From the NCBI GenBank assembly GCA_934561115.1, contig CAKTFS010000009.1, positions 1 through 59,994 of the forward strand: a DNA stretch of 59,994 nucleotides, written 5' to 3'. This document shows positions 39,114-46,801 of this stretch, piece after piece. Numbering within the stretch: the first letter of the stretch is position 1; each line of letters starts with the position of its first letter. A model generated the notes under the pieces. That model made no database searches. It was not told the origin of the DNA and saw nothing but the letters and a program-made list of their open reading frames with translations. The DNA is from an uncultured Faecalibacterium sp. (GTDB taxonomy: Bacteria > Bacillota > Clostridia > Oscillospirales > Ruminococcaceae). The translations under genes were made by a program, and so were the position numbers.

Positions 39114-40553
39114 CTAAATCGTCTCACCCGCCGACCACAGCGGCGGCGCGGGGCTGCCGTGCAGCTTGCGGGCAAGGTAGTTCTGGGTGATGCGCACCAC
39201 CGTGCCGGACAGTGCAATTACACCGATGAGGTTTGGCAGCATCATCAGGCCGTTGAAGGTGTCGGAAAGCGTCCATGCAAGGTCCAGCCGCATCACCGCG
39301 CCCAGCGGCATCAGCGCCACGAACAGCACCCGGTAAAATGCCCCTGCCCCCGCGCCGAAAAGATACTCCACGGCCTTGCAGCCGTAGCAGCTCCAGCCCA
39401 GCGTGGTGGAGTAGGCAAACAGCAGGATGCACACCGCAATGAGCTTTGACCCCAGCGTGCCGAACACGGCGTCAAAGGCCTGCCCCACCAGCGCACTGCC
39501 CGCCGCCCCGGCGGCGATGCGCCCGGTGTCAAGATCCACAAGGCCGGAGGTCAGCACCACCAGCGCCGTCAGGGTGCAGACCACCAGGGTGTCCGCAAAC
39601 ACCTCAAAAATGCCCCACATCCCCTGCTGCACCGGCTCTTTTACGTTGGAAGCCGCGTGTACCATCACCGAGGAGCCAAGCCCGGCTTCGTTGGAAAAAG
39701 CGCCGCGCTTAAAGCCCCATGTGACCGCCCGGGACAGGCCGTAGCCTACGATGCCCCCACCGGCGGCACGCAGCCCGAATGCACCCTTCACGATGGCGGC
39801 AAGCGCCGCCGGGACGGCGGTGATGTGCACCCCCACCACGGTAAGCGCACCCACAATGTACAGCAGCGCCATGGCCGGGACAAGCCTTTCCGCCACAGCG
39901 GCCACCCGCTTGAGCCCGCCCAGCAAGATCACCGCCGACACTGCCGCCAGCACCGCGCCGGTGACGGCTTCCGGTACGCCGAAGGCCGCGTTCAGATTGC
40001 CCGCGATGGAATTGAGTTGGCTCAGGTTGCCGATGCCAAAGCTTGCCAGCGCGCAGAACGCGGCAAACAGCACCGCCAGCACCCGCCCCGGCTTGCCGCC
40101 AAGGCCGTCCCGCAGGTAGTACATCGGCCCGCCGCGCCAGCCGCCCGCCGGGTCTTTGCGGCGGTAGTAGATGCCCAGCACGTTCTCGGCGTAGCTGGTC
40201 ATCATGCCCAGCAGCGCCATGACCCACATCCAGAACACCGCCCCCGCCCCGCCGGAAAGGATGGCGGTGGCCACCCCCACAAGGTTGCCGGTGCCGATGG
40301 TGGACGCCAGCGCGGTGCACAGGCTCTGGAACTGGCTGATGGCCTGTTCCTCGCGGGCGGTATGGGCGGTGACGCTCCGGTCGGTCAGGATGGCGCCGAG
40401 GGTGTGCCGCATCCAGTAGCCCCACCGCCGCAGCTGGAAGCCCCCGGTGCGCACTGTCAGCAGCAGCCCGGTGCCGAAGAGCAGCCCCAGCCCTGCCGGC
40501 CCCCACACGATGCCATTCACGGCCTCGACTCCCTGCATGAAACCCTCCGGCAT
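39114..40553 (-). CDS. Alanine/glycine:cation symporter (AGCS family)
   Basis: This 479-residue protein has about 11 helices. Family signatures: NGIVWGPAGLGLLFGTGLLL at the N-terminus, STIGTGNLVGVATAI, the AGCS segment WMWVMALLGMMTSYAENVLG, WRGGPMYYL, FKRGAFSNEAGLGSS and, late, FAYSTTLGWSCYGCKAVEYLFG. It imports D/L-alanine or glycine with Na+ or H+. AAGGAGG lies 7 nt before the ATG; a second in-frame ATG five codons later is also preceded by GGAGG. It is monocistronic. Confidence 0.93.
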   Translation of the reverse strand: MPEGFMQGVEAVNGIVWGPAGLGLLFGTGLLLTVRTGGFQLRRWGYWMRHTLGAILTDRSVTAHTAREEQAISQFQSLCTALASTIGTGNLVGVATAILSGGAGAVFWMWVMALLGMMTSYAENVLGIYYRRKDPAGGWRGGPMYYLRDGLGGKPGRVLAVLFAAFCALASFGIGNLSQLNSIAGNLNAAFGVPEAVTGAVLAAVSAVILLGGLKRVAAVAERLVPAMALLYIVGALTVVGVHITAVPAALAAIVKGAFGLRAAGGGIVGYGLSRAVTWGFKRGAFSNEAGLGSSVMVHAASNVKEPVQQGMWGIFEVFADTLVVCTLTALVVLTSGLVDLDTGRIAAGAAGSALVGQAFDAVFGTLGSKLIAVCILLFAYSTTLGWSCYGCKAVEYLFGAGAGAFYRVLFVALMPLGAVMRLDLAWTLSDTFNGLMMLPNLIGVIALSGTVVRITQNYLARKLHGSPAPPLWSAGETI

Positions 40554-40587
40554 CCCGTGGCCTCCTTTGCTGGCTGAAATGTGGCAA

Positions 40588-40722
40588 ACCCTCTCAGTCT
40601 GCTCACTGCGTTCGCATCCAGCTCCCCCGAAGGGGGAGCTTTATTCGCGCTGACCGTCAGATATAAAAAAGCTCCCCCTTCGGGGGAGCTGGCATCGCGC
40701 AGCGATGACTGAGAGGGTTTCT
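40588..40722. repeat. Palindromic unit A
   Basis: AACCCTCTCAGTCTGC to GACTGAGAGGGTT, with two AGCTCCCCC..GGGGGAGCT palindromes. A clean, near-symmetrical copy useful as the type element. Confidence 0.85.
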
Positions 40723-40751
40723 CCACCCCATTACCATCCTATGCAGCGCCA

Positions 40752-40871
40752 TTACTTCTCATGCGGTGCGGAGGGCTTTTCGGGGTCGGGGGCGGGAAGG
40801 GGTTCCAGCGTCAGCCAGAAGTCCTCCTGCTCCTTGCGGTCTTTTTCGTTGGGGGTTTCTGTTTTATCCAT
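40752..40871 (-). CDS. Small acidic protein (39 residues), tentative
   Basis: The frame reads MDKTETPNEKDRKEQEDFW followed by LTLEPLPAPDP and ends SAPHEK. Composition is charged at the start and Pro-rich later, unlike random translation of this genome. The upstream AGGCAGGGA is a weak ribosome site. Divergent to the LCP-like gene, with 73 bp between the two starts. No family recognised. Confidence 0.4.
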   Translation of the reverse strand: MDKTETPNEKDRKEQEDFWLTLEPLPAPDPEKPSAPHEK

Positions 40872-40944
40872 ACAGCATCCCTGCCTTTCTGCATAAAGGG
40901 TCGCCCGCCGGGTCATGCTTTATGCACAAAAAGGAGGCAGAGCC

Positions 40945-41868
40945 ATGAAACACGCAAAACGCAGCGGCTGGCGTCCCTTCTGGGCGGCGCTGTGCGCCGC
41001 CCTGCTGGTGCTGCTGCCGCTGGTGGGCGGCACGGTGCTGCTCAGCCGCGCCCAGCTGCGCAGCAGCCTGCGGCAGGCCGCAAAAAGCCAGAGCGGGGTA
41101 CCCATCCGTCTGCCAAAAGCCACCGACCGGTGCACCGTGCTGCTGTGCGTGGCAGACGAGACCCCGGGCTTTGTGCTGGCCTACCTGAACGCCGGGCAGA
41201 ACTGCATCCATCTGCTGGCGGTGCCTGCCGCACTGGAAGTGCCCTTTGGGGGTAAAAACGTCCCCCTTGCGGATTGTTACGCCGCCGCAGGGCCCGCCCG
41301 CTGCCGGGAAGCGCTGGGCGAGGTGTTCGCCCTGCCGGAGGATACAGACTATCTTGCCATTGCTCCGGCGGTGCTGACAAAGCTGGCGGCGCGGTACGGC
41401 GCAGTGCGGGTGGGCTTTACCGGGGCGCTCACCCCGGAGCAGCTGGCGCGGTACGGCAAAGGCACCGGGGTGCAGGGCATCTCTGCCGCCGACGCCCACA
41501 GCTTTTTAGCGGCGCTGGATGCCGACACTTCTCTTTCGCCCCGGCGCAGCGCCGCCGCCCGGGCGGCGGTGTGGGATGCGTTTTTCCGGCAGGCGCTGGA
41601 GCTGCTGCCCACCACCCTGCCGCAGGGTCTGCGGGAGGTGAGCAGCAGCCTGCTGACCAGCCTGACTGCCGTAGACCTTGCTACACTGGAACGCACGCTG
41701 GAATTTTTAGCCACCAGTGCCGAGCCGGTGAACATCACCGCCGACGCCCTGCCCGGGGATTGGTCGGGCGGGCACTATACGGTGTCCGAGGCCTCCCGGG
41801 CGGCGGTGCAGAGCTTTTTCAACCTCGCCCCGGCGGCGGCGCAGTCCGCGTCCGGCAGCGAGCCGTAA
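40945..41868 (+). CDS. Divergent LytR-CpsA-Psr (LCP)-like exported protein
   Basis: This 307-residue protein has an N-terminal signal anchor (FWAALCAALLVLLPLVGGTVL, about 12-32). The extracellular part follows the LCP layout: TVLLCVADETPGFVLAYLNA, NCIHLLAVPAALEVPF, LADCYAAAGPARCREALGEV, DYLAIAPAVLTKLAARYGAV, and IGISAADAHSFL-like GVQGISAADAHSFLAAL. In active LCP enzymes, which attach wall polymers to peptidoglycan, Arg and Asp residues bind the polyprenyl-pyrophosphate; IPRD, for example, is VPAA here. It may therefore be inactive or specialised. AAGGAGG precedes the ATG. Its last 94 bp overlap the convergent regulator gene. Confidence 0.6.
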   Translation: MKHAKRSGWRPFWAALCAALLVLLPLVGGTVLLSRAQLRSSLRQAAKSQSGVPIRLPKATDRCTVLLCVADETPGFVLAYLNAGQNCIHLLAVPAALEVPFGGKNVPLADCYAAAGPARCREALGEVFALPEDTDYLAIAPAVLTKLAARYGAVRVGFTGALTPEQLARYGKGTGVQGISAADAHSFLAALDADTSLSPRRSAAARAAVWDAFFRQALELLPTTLPQGLREVSSSLLTSLTAVDLATLERTLEFLATSAEPVNITADALPGDWSGGHYTVSEASRAAVQSFFNLAPAAAQSASGSEP

Positions 41869-43217
41869 CCCAGCACCAGTGTCCCGGCGGCAGAATGCGC
41901 CGTGCCGGTCAGGTCGTAGTCGCTCAGCAGGGAACAGCGCACCCCGTACTGCCGGGCAGCAGCCCGCAGGGCGGCGTCCGGCGGCGGGTCTTTCAGCTGT
42001 GCCAGCAAATGCAGCCCGGTGTGCAGCCCCGCAAGGGTCAGCTCTTCCGGCGCAAAGGAGGTGCGCAGCGCCGCCGCCAGCGCATCCCGCCGGGCTTTGT
42101 AGGCGGTGCGTTCCCGCGCCAGATGCCGGGTAAAATAGCCCCCGGTGATAAAGCGCGCCAGCGTCTGCTGCTCAAACCGCCCCACCGTGCCGGAGTAGAG
42201 CCGGTATTTTTCCTGCCACGCACCCAGCAGCTGCCGGGGCAGCACCATGTAGGCGATGCGGATGCCCGGGGCAAGGCTGCGGGAGCAGGTGGAAAGATAC
42301 ACCACCGGGCCGTCTGCGCCCGCCATGCCCTGCAAACTGGGCAGCGGGCGGGTGTCGAAACGGAACTCCGAGTCGTAGTCGTCCTCTATGATGTACCGCC
42401 GCCCCGGGGCGCGGGCTGCCCAGTGCAGCAGCTCGGCCCGGCGTCCGGCGGGCATGGTGACCCCGGTGGGGAACTGGTGGCTGGGGGTGACGTAGCACAC
42501 CGCCGCATCGCTGGCGGAAAGGGCTGTCAGCGATAGGCCGTCCGCGTCCACCGGCAGGCAGCGGCAGGGCACGCCGTTGTTTTCCAGCACCTGTCGGGCG
42601 CGGGGGTAGCCGGGGGTCTCCACGGCGGCGGGGCCGGGCAGCAGCGGTGCCAGCAGCCCCAGCAGATATTCCAGCCCTGCGCCCACCACCAGCTGCTCCG
42701 GGTCGCACTGCACGCCCCGGTACTCGGCCAGATACCCTGCCAGCGCCTGCCGCAGGGCGGCATCGCCCCGGGCATCCCCGGGGGTGAGCAGCTCCGGCGC
42801 GGAGTAGAGCAGCTCCTTTTGCAGCCGCGCCCATGTGCGGAAGGGGAACAGCCCCGGGTCCACGCCCCGGGTGGATAGATCGAACTGCACCGGCGGGGCA
42901 GCATCGGCGGGGGGCGTTGCCGCCGGTGCAGAGGGCGCGGCGGGCGGCTGCACCCCCTGCGGCAGGGCAAGATACTCCTGCACCGTAAAGCCGCTGCGCT
43001 CCCGGGCGGTCAGGTAGCCTTCTGCCGCCAGCATCTGGTAGGCGGTGTCCACCGTGTTCACCGATACCGACAGCTCCGCCGCCAGCCGCCGCTTGCCGGG
43101 CATCCGGGCGCCCGCCGTCAGGGTGCCCGCCCGCATCTCAGCGGCAAGGCTGCGGTAAAGCTGCTCGTACAGCGGCACCGCCGAAGCCGGGTCCAGCGCC
43201 GTGGTCAGATGTACCAT
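41775..43217 (-). CDS. MocR/GabR-type regulator (GntR HTH fused to aminotransferase domain)
   Basis: This 480-residue protein has an N-terminal GntR winged helix (YEQLYRSLAAEMRAGTL, RMPGKRRLAAELSVSVNTVD) and a class I aminotransferase-like domain. The latter shows YVTPSHQFPTGVTMP, EDDYDSEFRFD and the PLP-lysine region STCSRSLAPGIRIAYMVLP; the lysine of the usual S-x-S-K motif reads SRSLAPG, so the internal aldimine lysine seems absent. The ATG at 43217 has GGGAGGG upstream; the ATG 24 nt earlier has none. It is divergent from an ECF S-component, the typical setting of PdxR-like B6 regulators. Its 3' end overlaps the LCP-like gene. Confidence 0.88.
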   Translation of the reverse strand: MVHLTTALDPASAVPLYEQLYRSLAAEMRAGTLTAGARMPGKRRLAAELSVSVNTVDTAYQMLAAEGYLTARERSGFTVQEYLALPQGVQPPAAPSAPAATPPADAAPPVQFDLSTRGVDPGLFPFRTWARLQKELLYSAPELLTPGDARGDAALRQALAGYLAEYRGVQCDPEQLVVGAGLEYLLGLLAPLLPGPAAVETPGYPRARQVLENNGVPCRCLPVDADGLSLTALSASDAAVCYVTPSHQFPTGVTMPAGRRAELLHWAARAPGRRYIIEDDYDSEFRFDTRPLPSLQGMAGADGPVVYLSTCSRSLAPGIRIAYMVLPRQLLGAWQEKYRLYSGTVGRFEQQTLARFITGGYFTRHLARERTAYKARRDALAAALRTSFAPEELTLAGLHTGLHLLAQLKDPPPDAALRAAARQYGVRCSLLSDYDLTGTAHSAAGTLVLGYGSLPDADCAAAGARLKKLCTAAREASDTV

Positions 43218-43248
43218 AGAATGTCCCTCCCGTGTAGGCATTTTGTCA

Positions 43249-43309
43249 AACTGACCCCATAAAAAAACTTTATTCTGGGTATTTTCATAGGGTCAGTTCT
43301 GCGTATAAT
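43249..43309. promoter_or_regulatory. Divergent promoter region with inverted MocR sites
   Basis: AACTGACCC (43249-43257) and its exact inverse GGGTCAGTT (43290-43298) lie 41 bp apart, about four helical turns. A perfect -10 TATAAT (43304-43309) serves the ECF gene; no good -35 is present, and the right half-site occupies the region just upstream. This fits an activated promoter. Confidence 0.65.
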
Positions 43310-43383
43310 AGGAGCATACCCGCCGAACACCCAAATGTCAAGTAGTTTTGTGGGGTTATCGGCGTGATTGGAGGGAAAGTATC

Positions 43384-44031
43384 ATGTCTACTACTGCAAT
43401 GTGGCTGCTGCTGGCAGTCGTCGTTATCCTGATCCTGTTTTTCAGTGTGCTGTACAAGCGCCGCTTTACGGTGCACGAACTGGCGCTTACCGGCGTGATG
43501 GCTGCGCTGAGCCTTGTGGCCTACCTGTTCTTCCGCATCCCGTTCTACGGCGGCTCTTCGTTCCATCTGGGCAACACCTTTACCGCCCTGACGGCGCTGC
43601 TGCTGGACGGCGTGTCCGGCGGTCTGGCGGGTGCCATCGGTCTGGCACTGGCAGATATCCTTGCCGGTGACCCGGGCTACGCCATTACCACCTTCGTGCT
43701 CAAGTTCATCATCGGCATCACCTGCGGTGCCGTGGCACATAAGGTGTTCAAGCTGCGGGATCAGGACCGCCACAGCGCCGGGTATCTGGTCAAGGTGGTC
43801 GTCTCTGCGGGTTCCGGCCTGCTGCTGAACGTGTTCACCGACCCCTTCCTTGGCTACTTCCGCAACGTGTACATCTTTGGTCAGGACTACACCGTGGCAC
43901 AGGCGCTGACCAAGATCGCCGGCGGCGTCACCTTTGTGAACAGTGTGGCTTCCACCGCCTGCGCTGTGGTGCTGTATCTGGCACTGCGCCCCGCACTGGA
44001 GCGTGCAAAGCTGCTTTCCAAGGGCGAGTAA
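43384..44031 (+). CDS. ECF transporter S component (vitamin uptake), substrate likely B6-related
   Basis: This 215-residue protein has six helices: one extra N-terminal helix (MWLLLAVVVILILFFSVLY), then the S-component core ELALTGVMAALSLVAYLFF, GNTFTALTALLLDGVSGGLAGAIG, ALADILAGDPGYAITTFVLKF and IGITCGAVAHKVF. The alanine-rich first core helix with AAL is the contact to EcfT. It would bind one vitamin and share the EcfAAT module encoded elsewhere. Divergence from a MocR regulator suggests pyridoxine, by analogy to PdxU; this is inference. GAGGGAAAG precedes the ATG. Confidence 0.82.
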   Translation: MSTTAMWLLLAVVVILILFFSVLYKRRFTVHELALTGVMAALSLVAYLFFRIPFYGGSSFHLGNTFTALTALLLDGVSGGLAGAIGLALADILAGDPGYAITTFVLKFIIGITCGAVAHKVFKLRDQDRHSAGYLVKVVVSAGSGLLLNVFTDPFLGYFRNVYIFGQDYTVAQALTKIAGGVTFVNSVASTACAVVLYLALRPALERAKLLSKGE

Positions 44032-44033
44032 AT

Positions 44034-44080
44034 AAAAAGGGATCCTGAAGCGCCAGCCGGCGCTTCGGGATCCCTTTTTT
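44034..44080. terminator. Bidirectional terminator between ECF-S and flavoprotein genes
   Basis: AAAAAGGGATCC..GAAGCGC-N5-GCGCTTC..GGATCCCTTTTTT. The minus-strand gene ends inside its last bases. Confidence 0.9.
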
Positions 44081-45305
44081 ATCGTTTACGGTTTGCGGCG
44101 TCCCGCCCGGCGGCAAGGCCGCTGCCGAACGCCCAGTGCAGATTGAAGCCGCCGCAGCTGCCGGCGCAGTCCAGCGTTTCGCCCACGAAGTACAGCCCCG
44201 GACAGCCCTTGAACTGGAAGGTGGGCTCCACCTCGGTCAGGGCAAGCCCGCCGCCGGTGGTCTGCGCCTGCCGCCAGCCGCAGGGGGTAAGCCCCTCGAA
44301 CCGCCAGTGCTTGGCGGTTCGGGCAAGGGGCTGCAGCTGCTTGACCGAGCGGTTGTTGGGCATATTGGCGGCTTCCCAGAGGGCGTAGCCCAGCTTGACG
44401 TTCAACAGCCCTGTCCAGAACCCGGCAAGGGTGTCGGATGCGGTCTGAATGGCGTGCCGGGCAAGCAGACGGGTCAGGTCCATCTCGCTCAACTCCGGGA
44501 ACAGATCCAGCTCCACGACCGGGGCTCTCGGTCTGCGCTCGGGGGCAAGCAGGCCGGACAGCTGCATGATGCAGATGCCGGAAAGCCCGTAGTCGGTAAA
44601 CTGTACCTCGCCCAGCTCTTCAGCCAGCACCCGGTCGCCGTCCAGCAGGCGGGCAGCGGCCTTGGCGCGGATGCCCGCAAGGCTCTTGTTCGGCTTTGCG
44701 CATTGCAGAGCGGTCAGGCAGGGGTAGAGCGGGCGCATCTGCCCGCCGCAGGCGGCGGCAAAGCGGGTGCCGAAGCCGTCCGTGCCGAACTGCGGCCCGG
44801 CGGCGCCGCCCATGGCGCAGATGACGGCATCTGCCCGCAGGCTTTCCATATCGCCCTCGGGGTTTGCAAACTGCACCGCGTAGCCGCCCTTGCTCTGCCG
44901 CAGGGTGCTTACCGTGCAGCCGGTGCGCAGCTGTACCTTGTGCCGCTGCAAATGCAGTTCCAGCAGCGCCAGCACGTCGGCGGCCTGATTGGAATAGGGA
45001 TATACCCGCCCGGCCTCATCGGTGCGGGTGTACAGCCCCAGCTGCCCAAACCACGCCAGCGGCGCGGCGGCATCTACCGCCGCCAGCAAAGGCCGCAGCG
45101 CGGCGGGGTCGGCGGTAAAGTATTTTTCCGGCGCGATGGCGGTATTGTCCAGATTACAGCGGCCGTTGCCGGTAGCCAGCAGCTTTTTGCCCACCTTGGG
45201 GTTGCGCTCCAGCACCGTGACGCGGGCAGCGGGCGCGGCCTGTGCAGCCGCCAGCGCAGCGGCCAGTCCGGCGGCACCGCCGCCCAGAATAAGGATGTGT
45301 GCCAT
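44079..45305 (-). CDS. NAD(P)/FAD-dependent oxidoreductase, HI0933/BaiN-like
   Basis: This 408-residue flavoprotein starts with the FAD-binding GGGAAGLAAALAAAQ (about residues 8-22). It continues with LERNPKVGKKLLATGNGRCNLDN (family signature), a middle domain with CAMGGAAGPQFGTDGFG, QFTDYGLSGICIMQLSG, and the C-terminal second FAD motif LYFVGETLDCAGSCGGFNLHWAFGSG. The family includes BaiN, proposed to act in bile-acid 7-dehydroxylation in Clostridium, but most members are of unknown function and widespread. A bile-acid role here would be speculation. The ribosome site is weak (AGCAGGTG). Confidence 0.88.
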   Translation of the reverse strand: MAHILILGGGAAGLAAALAAAQAAPAARVTVLERNPKVGKKLLATGNGRCNLDNTAIAPEKYFTADPAALRPLLAAVDAAAPLAWFGQLGLYTRTDEAGRVYPYSNQAADVLALLELHLQRHKVQLRTGCTVSTLRQSKGGYAVQFANPEGDMESLRADAVICAMGGAAGPQFGTDGFGTRFAAACGGQMRPLYPCLTALQCAKPNKSLAGIRAKAAARLLDGDRVLAEELGEVQFTDYGLSGICIMQLSGLLAPERRPRAPVVELDLFPELSEMDLTRLLARHAIQTASDTLAGFWTGLLNVKLGYALWEAANMPNNRSVKQLQPLARTAKHWRFEGLTPCGWRQAQTTGGGLALTEVEPTFQFKGCPGLYFVGETLDCAGSCGGFNLHWAFGSGLAAGRDAANRKR

Positions 45306-45404
45306 GCGGACACCTGCTTTCTTTGGGTTTATTCCTATTTATTGTAGCAGAACCCCGCCCGGAACGCAATGCGGCGGGCAAACAGAGAAATCAATTTCCG
45401 AATG

Positions 45405-45560
45405 AAGGCTTCCCCCGGACGGGGGAAGCTGTCACCGCAGGTGACTGATGAGGGCGCAGACAAGCAGCAGCTTACGGAAAATTCCCCCTCATCCGGCGCT
45501 GCGCGCCACCCGCTCCCCCTTTTGTCGCTATGCGACATTTTCCCCCGGCCGGGGGAAATC
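45405..45560. repeat. Unit A variant with long TTCCCCC palindromes
   Basis: GGCTTCCCCC-GGAC-GGGGGAAGC (45406-45430) and TTCCCCCTCATCCGGCGC are followed by TTTTCCCCCGGCCGGGGGAAA. The gap 45306-45683 is otherwise featureless, apart from the ribosome site CAAGGAGGA of spoVT. Confidence 0.7.
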
Positions 45561-45683
45561 TGTCCCCAAGGGGTGAAGGCTTTTGCTCTGCTGATTTTCG
45601 TGCCGGGCAAAAATTTTGCCGGTATAATTTGCCGCCGCTGACAGATACTACATACAAAGGAAACCACAAGGAGGACACTATAA

Positions 45684-46226
45684 ATGAAAGCAACCGGTAT
45701 CGTGCGCCGCATCGACGAGCTTGGCAGGGTGGTGATCCCCAAGGAGATCCGCCGCACCCAGCGCATCCGGCGGGGAGACCCGCTGGAGATCTTTACCACC
45801 GGCGACGGGGAAGTGATCTTTAAAAAGTACTCGCCCATGGGCGAGGTGAACACCCTTGCCGCCCAGCTGGCAGAGGTACTCAGCCGCCAGTTTGCGCTGA
45901 CCGCCTTTGTGTGCGACAGGGACCGCATTCTGGCGGTCAGCGGCAGCGGGCGGCGGGAGCTGGCCGACCGCAGCATCAGCCAGCCGCTGGAAAAGCTGAT
46001 GGAAGCCCGCAAGCCCTACCAGAGCCCGGGCAACCCGGAAAAGACCCTGCTGCCCTGCGAGGGCGCACCCCGGGTGCTGCTGTGCGCCGCGCCGGTGCTG
46101 ACGGGCGGGGACGTGACCGGCGCGGTGGGCTTACTGACCGAGGACCGCGCCGCCTGCCCGGAGGACGCCCAGTGCAAGGCGGTGGCAGTGGCTGCGGCCT
46201 TTCTGGCAAAGCAGATGGAGGAATAA
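45684..46226 (+). CDS. spoVT: AbrB/SpoVT-type transcriptional regulator with GAF domain
   Basis: This 180-residue protein has an N-terminal AbrB swapped-hairpin DNA-binding domain (MKATGIVRRIDELGRVVIPK, then EIRRTQRIRRGDPLEIF), almost identical in pattern to SpoVT of Bacillus. A C-terminal GAF-like domain (about 56-178) follows, with FALTAFVCDRDRILAVSG and VGLLTEDRA. SpoVT tunes sigma-G genes in the forespore; here the organism also carries spoVAC/AD/AE at 57.6-59.5 kb. AAGGAGG precedes the ATG at 9 nt. In non-sporulating relatives it may regulate other stationary-phase genes. Confidence 0.9.
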   Translation: MKATGIVRRIDELGRVVIPKEIRRTQRIRRGDPLEIFTTGDGEVIFKKYSPMGEVNTLAAQLAEVLSRQFALTAFVCDRDRILAVSGSGRRELADRSISQPLEKLMEARKPYQSPGNPEKTLLPCEGAPRVLLCAAPVLTGGDVTGAVGLLTEDRAACPEDAQCKAVAVAAAFLAKQMEE

Positions 46227-46230
46227 GGCG

Positions 46231-46640
46231 GGACGATTTTAAATGCGCGCCGCGCTGCTTTGCGCATAGATAGCGGAAAGAATATTTTTATTGGTAGTTC
46301 CGAAACGCCTGCGGGCGTTTCGGAACTACTTTTTCACGGGTGGGGGCGTGGCGGTAAACGGCATTTGCAGCGCCGCTTTCTGCGAAAGCGCGGCGCTGGG
46401 AAGAACGAACCCTCTCAGGCTCACTGCGTTCGCCAGATTCCCCCTTTTGTCGCTGCGCGACATCTTCCCCCGGCGCGGGGGAAGTCTTTCCTCTCAGGTG
46501 GAGCTTTTTGCCATCTGCCGGTCAGTGCTGATGAAGCTCCCCCCTCGGGGGAGCTGGCACGCCGTCAGGCGTGACTGAGAGGGTTCAGGCTCTCCCTTTG
46601 GGAGAGCTGTCACCGTAGGTGACTGAGAGGGCGAGCCCGC
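46231..46640. repeat. Forward unit B plus unit A
   Basis: Unit B starts GACGATTTTAAATGCGC and has hairpin GTAGTTCCGAAACGC/GCGTTTCGGAACTAC (46294-46329), followed by GCATTTGCAGCGCCGC. Unit A (46403-46640) has several palindromes. Together they fill the gap before the hrcA promoter. Confidence 0.75.
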
Positions 46641-46707
46641 CTGCCTGAGGGGGTAATCCCCCTTTATGACAGAATTATGAATCTTTATAAACATTTTTGC
46701 AAAGGGC

Positions 46708-46766
46708 TTGACAGCAGGGCAAAAACGATTATAATGGTCTTAGCACTCAGGAACAAGGAGTGCTAA
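46708..46766 (+). promoter_or_regulatory. hrcA promoter with CIRCE operator
   Basis: TTGACA (46708-46713), 16 nt, TATAAT (46730-46735), then TTAGCACTC-N9-GAGTGCTAA (46740-46766), a perfect CIRCE element at the transcription start. HrcA binding here represses the heat-shock operon until chaperonin is titrated by misfolded protein. Confidence 0.95.
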
Positions 46767-46801
46767 ACAAACAAAAGCGATACAAAAAGGAGGCAGGCGC
46801 T

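Noticed and set aside
44079..45305. Assignment of the flavoprotein to bile-acid 7-dehydroxylation (baiN)
   Set aside because: No bai genes nearby, and the family is widespread with unknown roles; kept as BaiN-like only.
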